A DNA stretch of 64,000 nt from Nipponacmea schrenckii. Its lineage: Eukaryota > Mollusca > Gastropoda > Lottiidae. Positions 58,082 through 64,000 of this stretch are shown piece by piece. Numbering within the stretch: position 1 is the first letter of the stretch; every line of letters starts with the position of its first letter. The position numbers were made by a program, and so were the translations under genes. The stretch covers positions 12,892,826 to 12,956,825 of the forward strand of contig JAUJPP010000005.1 of assembly GCA_030562195.1 (NCBI GenBank), given 5' to 3'. The notes beneath the pieces were generated by a model. That model worked only from the letters and a program-made list of their open reading frames with translations, was not told where the DNA came from and did no database searches.

Positions 58082-58165
58082 ACAAGGAATACAAGGGAAT
58101 AAATTATGGTATAACACACTTCTTTAATAACAAGGTACCATAATTTATTCCCCCGTGTTCCTTGT
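58082..58165. repeat. 30-bp inverted repeat (hairpin)
   Basis: Arms ACAAGGAATACAAGGGAATA... and its inverse (58082-58111, 58136-58165) match at about 27 of 30 positions around a 24-nt loop. Confidence 0.85.
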
Positions 58166-59625
58166 TCTATTTACCCTCAACTTCTAAATATCGTTCAATT
58201 CCTATATCATTGTCAGTTTATACCACAAACAAAATAAAGTAGGTTTAGAAGAAATTGACCCCTAGTCTAAATGGCTTCAAATAAAATGGTAAAAAAAACC
58301 GCTCACATCTATAAAGAATGTTAGTTTGTGTTATTTTGAGAAGCAATGTTCTCAGTGGAACTTTATTAAACTAATTTCATCCATATCAAACATACCAACA
58401 TTAATAAAAATAGCAGTTTATTAATCAATATAAAATAAGAGAATGCCAAAACTCAAAGCCTATGATTTTTCTGATTTTCTTTGAAACAATATTTACTATT
58501 ATTATGAGTCGGATTCAATATATAGAAAGAAAAATTTGGCACAAAAAATAAAGAGAGGTAGAATAAATTGAAAGAAAGAAATATAACTTAACTTAAACAT
58601 ACTGAAGTTATGGTCATGTCATGAAATTATGCATTATGGATGTTAAAGTTATAATATACAATATGAAAACAAATATGATTTTTAACTAAAAACTGAAATT
58701 CTGTTTGAATTATGAATAAGATGTAGAGTTCTCATAAAAGCATTATAAAAGGCAAGCAAAAAAAAAAAAAAAAATGCCATGAATTTGAGATTCTTGTCTA
58801 TTATGTCTAGGCTCTCTGTATCATGGGTCAATATTTGAATATGAATGGTGTATACTTGACTAGAATATATTAAAGCTCACAATCATCTTGTTCAACAGAT
58901 AGAAACATTGTTCATTACTCTATATGGCAACGTCAAATCTTAAACAACTCAAAATAAAAAACTAAAGAATTAAGAATTACTAAATATTTTTCAAACATTG
59001 GTAATATATTTTAGAAGTTTACTGTGATCACTTGCACAACAACCAAAGCTCAATCCACTGTTAATTCTTATCATTAACAACATTTATAAGCTCATCATAT
59101 TCACAGCATATATCATCAACAATAGTTCACAACCATTAATAATAACAACTAATATTAATCATTTGTTTCTAGTTATCTAGTCTCTTAATTATACTAATCA
59201 TCCAGTCTTACAGATACCATATTGATTTTAACATCCAGAATATGCTGACCATTGATATTGGTCACCATTTGGATTCTTAAATAGGTTTTTAGCTGTTTAT
59301 TTGGATCTTAAATTTATGAAAATATTCCTCAGAACTACCAAAACTGTATCCAAATTGCATTATTTCTTCCACAAAATATAGGCAGATGGTCAAATGGGTG
59401 GTGAAACAGTCCCTTTATCAATAATATATACTTTGATTTTAATTTCAAGAGTCAAATCCCTTATCACATTTTGTTGAACATGTATCAAAATCAAAGGAGT
59501 AAAGAATTAAACCTATAGTTTGCTTTCTAATATTTTGAAAACTTAATAAATTGACCATCTAAATATAGAGAATTCAATCTAAATATATACCATCTAGAAA
59601 GTGAATGAGAAGATAACGCCACTGT

Positions 59626-59701
59626 TTACTTCTTTGCTTTTCTAACTTTGTCTTTCAAATTTTCATCTGGCTGGAGGAAATTTCTTAAGAGACTAGATGA
59701 C
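59626..59701 (-). CDS. Candidate alternative terminal exon, neuroglian-like gene
   Basis: After a TTTTAG acceptor, one nucleotide plus 24 codons encode SSSLLRNFLQPDENLKDKVR and KAKK before a TAA. The phase matches the AG-ending donor at 61694. Splicing would replace the FIGEY tail with a short basic tail. The polypyrimidine tract is weak and no homology was recognised. It could also be chance, or the last exon of another transcript. Confidence 0.3.
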
Positions 59702-60209
59702 CTAAAACTATGGAATTATATACAGAAATAGTACTCGTAATATTCTAATAAAGTAAACAAACAACATTAATCATACTTGTAAACAAAAACATAACTAAAC
59801 AGAAGTGTAAACAAAAGACTTCAAGTGTAGCCCAATGGTAAAGCCCAGTGGTAAAACTAAATTCAACACTAACTACTTCTTGCCTTAAATACAAAGTATT
59901 GTATTATACAATCAATGGCAACACACTACATATTTATGTCTCTAGATAAACCCAACAAAATATACTTTTCTACACAACTTTTTCAATTGACCAAATATAT
60001 TTTGGCTGGATATACCCAAAGCTACCATAGCTGTTAAATACACTCCATATATAATATTGAATATATAATAAATAATAGCACTGTTCATATAGTATACTGC
60101 AAGTCTCAAACACAACAACTCAAGAATAACATGTTGGACCACTGTATTTGATCTTCTATCAGGAAAATCCAAACTTTCTTATGATGTAGATGAAGTTTTC
60201 CAGTCCATT

Positions 60210-60620
60210 GATTTCATGCTTGTTTTTATGAAACAATTTTACTTTGTTCATATCAATGGTTTTCTTCAGCTATGCTAGTCAATACTGTTCATATCTATAA
60301 TTTTGTTAGGCTCTGTAATGCATTAATGTTCATATCAATGGTTTTCTTCAGCTGTTAGTTAATAGTGTTCATATCAATGATTTGTTCATAATGTTCATAT
60401 CAATGATTTGTTCATAATGTTCATATCAATGATTTGTTCATAATGTTCATATCAATGATTTGTTCATAATATTCATATCAATGATATTGTTCAAATGTGC
60501 TAGTCAATAATGTTCATATCAATGATTTTGTTCAAATGTGCTAGTCAATAATCTTCATATCAATGATTTTGTTCAGTTGTGTTATTCTATTATGTTCATA
60601 TCAATGATTTTGTTCAGATG
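60210..60620. repeat. 26-33-bp repeat
   Basis: Units of GTTCATATCAATGATTTGTT with variable linkers, about ten copies, just downstream of the neuroglian stop codon (in its likely 3' UTR). Confidence 0.88.
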
Positions 60621-60707
60621 TTGTTAATAAGGCCTTAAAAAAAACTGATGTTATTTCCTCTTATCACAAAACATAATTAATTCACAATAATTCCTATATG
60701 AAAAGCA

Positions 60708-60909
60708 CTAGACTAATGTGGCCATAGTTGATGCTTGTTGGTCCCCTACTCCCTTTTGACCACCATATTCTCCTATAAATGAACCGTCCTCATTAAATTT
60801 GGCAGGATCGACATCTCCATATTCTTCCATACTGTCTGTTTCATCACCTAATGGCATTTTTTCTGGATTGTTATCAAATGAGTTACTTTGTCCAATACCA
60901 TTAGTATCA
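60708..60909 (-). CDS. Neuroglian-like, terminal exon with FIGEY motif
   Basis: Encodes [20 protein letters not shown], then [30 protein letters not shown] and the end STMATLV with a TAG at 60710-60708. TDSMxEYGD and [10 protein letters not shown](Q/E)Y are the conserved ankyrin-binding core of the L1/Bravo family. The C terminus TLV could serve as a PDZ ligand (inference). Confidence 0.95.
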
Positions 60910-62723
60910 CTAAAAATAAAAATTCTTACAATTTATTGTTTTGGTCATGTCAGTTATAGCGTCTGCTAGATGGCACACAGCCAAGTCAGTCACTACAAAG
61001 AAACGGAATGTTGGGTAACATCGTGGAGAAAGCACAGCGTCACTTTGTTCCTGTATAGCCTAAGCGTGTGCTGGGGTGTGAAGGTGGTGGGGTTTTATGT
61101 CAATAAACTATATGAAGATGCCTCTGTTTATGCTGAATTAACAGGTCAATCTACTTAGTTATTCAACAAGATTGATACAAAGGGCAGTATCAGCAGTTTC
61201 ATAATCTCATTGGTCACATCTCTCTTTTTTGATTTTGCTATCCCACATATCATAAGCGATATTCAAACACAGATTCTGCATGGAGATTGATTGAAATGAA
61301 CATTAACAGAACTCGACCTGGGTGTAAATATATTGAGGTAACAATAGAAACCAGATGAAACAAAATTGCAGTCTAATATTATGGGTCTATGTTAATTTAG
61401 CAAGTGATGAACCTATGCAACCTAACAAACCAATAAAATACTTTGTCAATTTTGCTAATAAAAAAAGACTTTTTACAAAAAGAACACAACAAACTAAACA
61501 TGAAGATACATTGTAGTCCATGTAAATATTTTCCTGATGTAAGCTGTATTCTCCAGAAATTAAACATGTTTGTTTAATCTTACAGAATAGAATGCTTAGC
61601 ATCATGGCTGTAAATACTGATTCAATTTTTGATTCTTACAAAGTTAATTTAAAAAAAAAATACAAAATCAAGATTTTAAAAATGTCAACGCACCTTTTAT
61701 TTAATTCGTTAAAATTCTCTACATCTTCTGGGTTACTGCCGCGTAATCTTTCCTTTTCTTGTACTGTAATAAAAAAAGATTTAAAGGGATTTGTTAAGGG
61801 GTTGACTAAATGGTGTATGTATATCTGAGACACTGATAAGATCAAATTAAACTATTCCAATTTTCTAACAGATTTCAGTGGTTCCTTAAATTCCACAAAA
61901 AGCTTTATTAGAAGATGTCACAAATACTTGTATCACCTTGTAGATCTAAGACATTCTAGATTAGTGATGTCATCATCATTAAAAGATTAACGGTAAGAGG
62001 TGGTTAATTAACAATGAATTTATTGACAATTATTAATTGGCTCCCAGAAAACGGGATGATCAATGTGTTTAATACACATTAAAAATTAAGAAAACTTCAA
62101 GAATTCCTTTAATTCCATCAAAAAGGTATTTGACTAACCAAAGCCTTGCTGCAAAGGTTTCTCGAAACACCTACTTCTTAATACGTATATAGGTGAAGTA
62201 CCAAGGAGGGCCTCATAACTACTAGCCTATATATTACAAGGATAACAACTTAGGTTCACAAATCCGCCGTGACAGGGATCCTTTCTACCAGCTGGTCCTT
62301 GGCCAAACCTCTTGGCATTGATCTTTCCCGGATAATCCGTACCCATTTACAGCTGGGTGGATTGGAATTGTGAGTGAAGATGACTTATTCAAGGTCATCG
62401 AACTTTCACACACCGATCGAGATTAGAACTCACGTCCGACATTTTCAACGTATCCAAGCAAATGACGTCATAACGTTAAGAACCAACATTCTAACTGCTG
62501 TGCTATAGAACCCCACAAGAACAAGAAGTATTAGGAACTTTATGATAAGAATATTAAGAATGAGGAGGCTATAACTATTGGGAAATTAGAAATAACTTAC
62601 CATGATATTTGTCACCTCTATTTCTCTTGACAATACAAACTATAATTAGTATGAGTAATAATATTGCGATAGCTACCATCATACCAATAAACCAACCAGC
62701 TGATAGTATACTAGATGATGCAG
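60708..62723 (-). CDS. L1CAM/neuroglian-type adhesion protein, 3' end (partial)
   Basis: Three joined exons (62723-62601, 61763-61694, 60909-60708) encode the transmembrane segment and full cytoplasmic tail of an L1-family cell-adhesion molecule. All phases agree. The extracellular Ig and fibronectin exons must lie beyond the right edge, because nothing coding was seen between 62724 and 64000. L1 proteins mediate neurite and glial adhesion, and their tail binds ankyrin through the FIG(Q/E)Y motif, where Tyr phosphorylation blocks binding. The signature here is [12 protein letters not shown]. Confidence 0.92.
61694..61763 (-). CDS. Neuroglian-like, juxtamembrane cytoplasmic exon
   Basis: A 70-nt exon encoding [23 protein letters not shown]. 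It matches the cytoplasmic K-x-KE region of L1 proteins. Acceptor TTACAG; the GTGCGT donor leaves AG (phase 2), which can join either the exon at 60909 or the candidate exon at 59701. Confidence 0.9.
62238..62517 (-). mobile_element. tRNA-derived SINE (family 2)
   Basis: In minus orientation a perfect A-box-type string TAGCACAGCAG is followed about 60 nt later by a B-box-like AGTTCTAATCT. The body ends with the CAAGAGGTTTGGCCAAGGAC tail shared with 13420-13512. It lies in the neuroglian-like intron between 61763 and 62601. Confidence 0.8.
62601..62723 (-). CDS. Neuroglian-like, transmembrane exon
   Basis: Encodes [31 protein letters not shown] and KRNRGDKYH. The GWFIG start and the KRNRG-KY stop-transfer end are hallmarks of L1-family transmembrane segments. 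Acceptor TTGTAG and donor GTAAGT, both phase 1. The plus-strand open frame at 62609-62809 is a shadow. Confidence 0.95.
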
Positions 62724-63279
62724 CTACAATAACAAACACGGTATATATTATAACATTAATTAACTCTTTTAGTCATACTAATGTCTTACTAATAATTTCA
62801 TCAGTATAGAATTTTACTAAATATTTTTAAAATATAAATTTCAATATTGTTTCTTATTGTGATAGTCTAGAATCAAATTGTGTGAAGACAAATTAGGTTT
62901 TCGGGGATTCTGGCACAATGCAACAAGACTGAAATTATTCAATGATATAAAACAAAAATAGAAAAACAAACAATAAAATAAACAAGCAAAAAGGAAAAAG
63001 TTAGAACAGGTCATAAAAATATATTAAACACTGTTAGAGGGGCTGCACCAACAAACTGTGAAATAATTGTAAAACTGTTGCTGGTTCTCCGCTAGAAGTC
63101 ATTTTACCATACAGTCATAGATTTTCAATTTCAAACTTAATCTTTCAGAGAGTGTAATAAGTATTTATAGGGTTACATAATTCTAGTGTAATTTACATTT
63201 AAAACATGAACTGTGAGAATATATTATCTTAAACTACATGTACCTAATACATTTTATTCTACTTTAAGTGTTAGCAATT

Positions 63280-63610
63280 CAAGGTTTATGATACAATACG
63301 TATCAATTTTACACATTTCTTGTATTGCGATACGGTATTGCAATACAAGAAATGTGTAAAATTTTTCAATTTCAGTCAGTTATGTAAAAAAAACCTTGTG
63401 ATATCATTCGACAACTTATAAAAATCCTGACTGTGTTTCATAGAATGAAAGGTATTGTCAAGTATCAATACATAACTTTGGAATACGATACGTGTATCAT
63501 GACATGTTGTATTGTGATTCAGCGTATCATGACATCTTGTATTGTAATTCAGCGTATCATGACATCTTGTATTGTGAATCATTGATTCACTGATATATGT
63601 TACCAGTGCT
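63280..63610. repeat. Dispersed GATAC/GTATC repeat with perfect hairpin and 30-bp triplet
   Basis: Related to 16020-16555. It includes a perfect 23-bp stem at 63306-63362 and three 30-bp units (CAGCGTATCATGACATCTTG) near 63490-63580. Confidence 0.75.
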
Positions 63611-63696
63611 ATCTGCTTATGTCCTGTCTTGAGGATGTATGACGAATGGGGATGTGGTTTGGAAAGGATGATATTTGACATATGGAATTAACTTAT

Positions 63697-64000
63697 TTAA
63701 AGGGATAATAGGCGTTAGAACGAACAAAAAATTTTAAGTTCACTCAAATTTGGACAATAACAGTATATACCCATCAGTGGACTTACCTATACATCAAAAT
63801 CCCTCTAAAATCCGATAAATCCACAAAATAAAGTAGTTAATCATAAAACGCTTGAGCCATCCATCAAGCGATTTTTAAATCGTGTAAATATAAAGGGAAG
63901 TAACTCTAACATGTGAGTTTTCACGCGTCCTTGACCCCTACTGTTGAATTCCACAATGATGTTTTAGCGTTGATTTACCAGACGCTTTTATTCTCAAACT
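63697..64000. mobile_element. TTAA MITE (family B), copy 2, cut by window end
   Basis: Begins TTAAAGGGATAATAGGCGTT and matches 43704-44007 with few differences to the last base of the window. Confidence 0.9.

Larger units (their letters stand above)
54481..60707 (-). other. Intergenic tract and probable long 3' UTR of the neuroglian-like gene
   Basis: Largely unique AT-rich DNA between the neuroglian stop and FGD exon 1a. It holds the candidate terminal exon at 59626-59701, a 26-33-bp repeat at 60210-60620 and a hairpin at 58082-58165. Open frames at 55151-55417, 57179-57451 and 59942-60172 are hydrophobic or AT-driven and I do not support them as genes. Confidence 0.4.

Noticed and set aside
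62724..63696. Searched for the fibronectin-III exon preceding the neuroglian transmembrane exon
   Set aside because: No open frame with splice sites and fibronectin-like residues; the upstream exons must lie outside the window.

Overview
The window is animal nuclear DNA: AT-rich, with short exons bounded by GT-AG introns, tRNA-derived SINEs, small inverted-repeat DNA transposons and at least 17 tandem-repeat arrays. Gene content (FGD-type RhoGEF, L1CAM/neuroglian-type adhesion protein, PC-esterase) and the style of repeats suggest a lophotrochozoan, most likely a gastropod mollusc; that placement is inference. All convincing genes are on the minus strand. Nearly every long open frame in the window comes from a tandem repeat whose period is a multiple of three, or is the shadow of an exon.

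Gene 1 (about 4.86-54.46 kb, minus) is an FGD-family guanine-nucleotide exchange factor with domain order DH, PH, FYVE, PH. I assembled it by hand from 20 exons whose splice phases all agree, giving a 3309-nt CDS (1102 residues). The catalytic and lipid-binding exons (4.86-19.63 kb) are secure. Exon 3 is likely. Exon 2 and two alternative first exons (54393-54459 and 49926-50001) rest on splice sites and phase only.

Gene 2 (38270-41616, probable 5' UTR exon near 42.4 kb, minus) is a two-coding-exon type II membrane protein of the PC-esterase (SGNH-like acyl-esterase) superfamily. It lies inside a gene 1 intron on the same strand. Its second coding exon is flanked by two nearly identical 478-bp TTAA elements, and its intron carries an 806-bp foldback element.

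Gene 3 (60708-62723, minus, continuing beyond the window) is the 3' end of an L1CAM/neuroglian-type adhesion protein: transmembrane exon, cytoplasmic exon and a terminal exon with an ankyrin-binding FIGEY motif. A phase-compatible alternative terminal exon lies at 59626-59701.

The most unusual structure is in gene 1. Two consecutive introns carry tandem repeats (35 bp x4 and 54 bp x20) whose unit is the 3' splice site plus the start of the following exon. The authentic acceptor is therefore preceded by rows of near-perfect copies. In four of the 54-bp copies one G-to-A change turns the acceptor into a GTAAGT donor. The rest of the window is intron or flank filled with minisatellites, hAT-like MITEs with 8-bp target duplications, TTAA MITEs, SINEs and a 540-bp higher-order repeat beside the first exon of gene 1.
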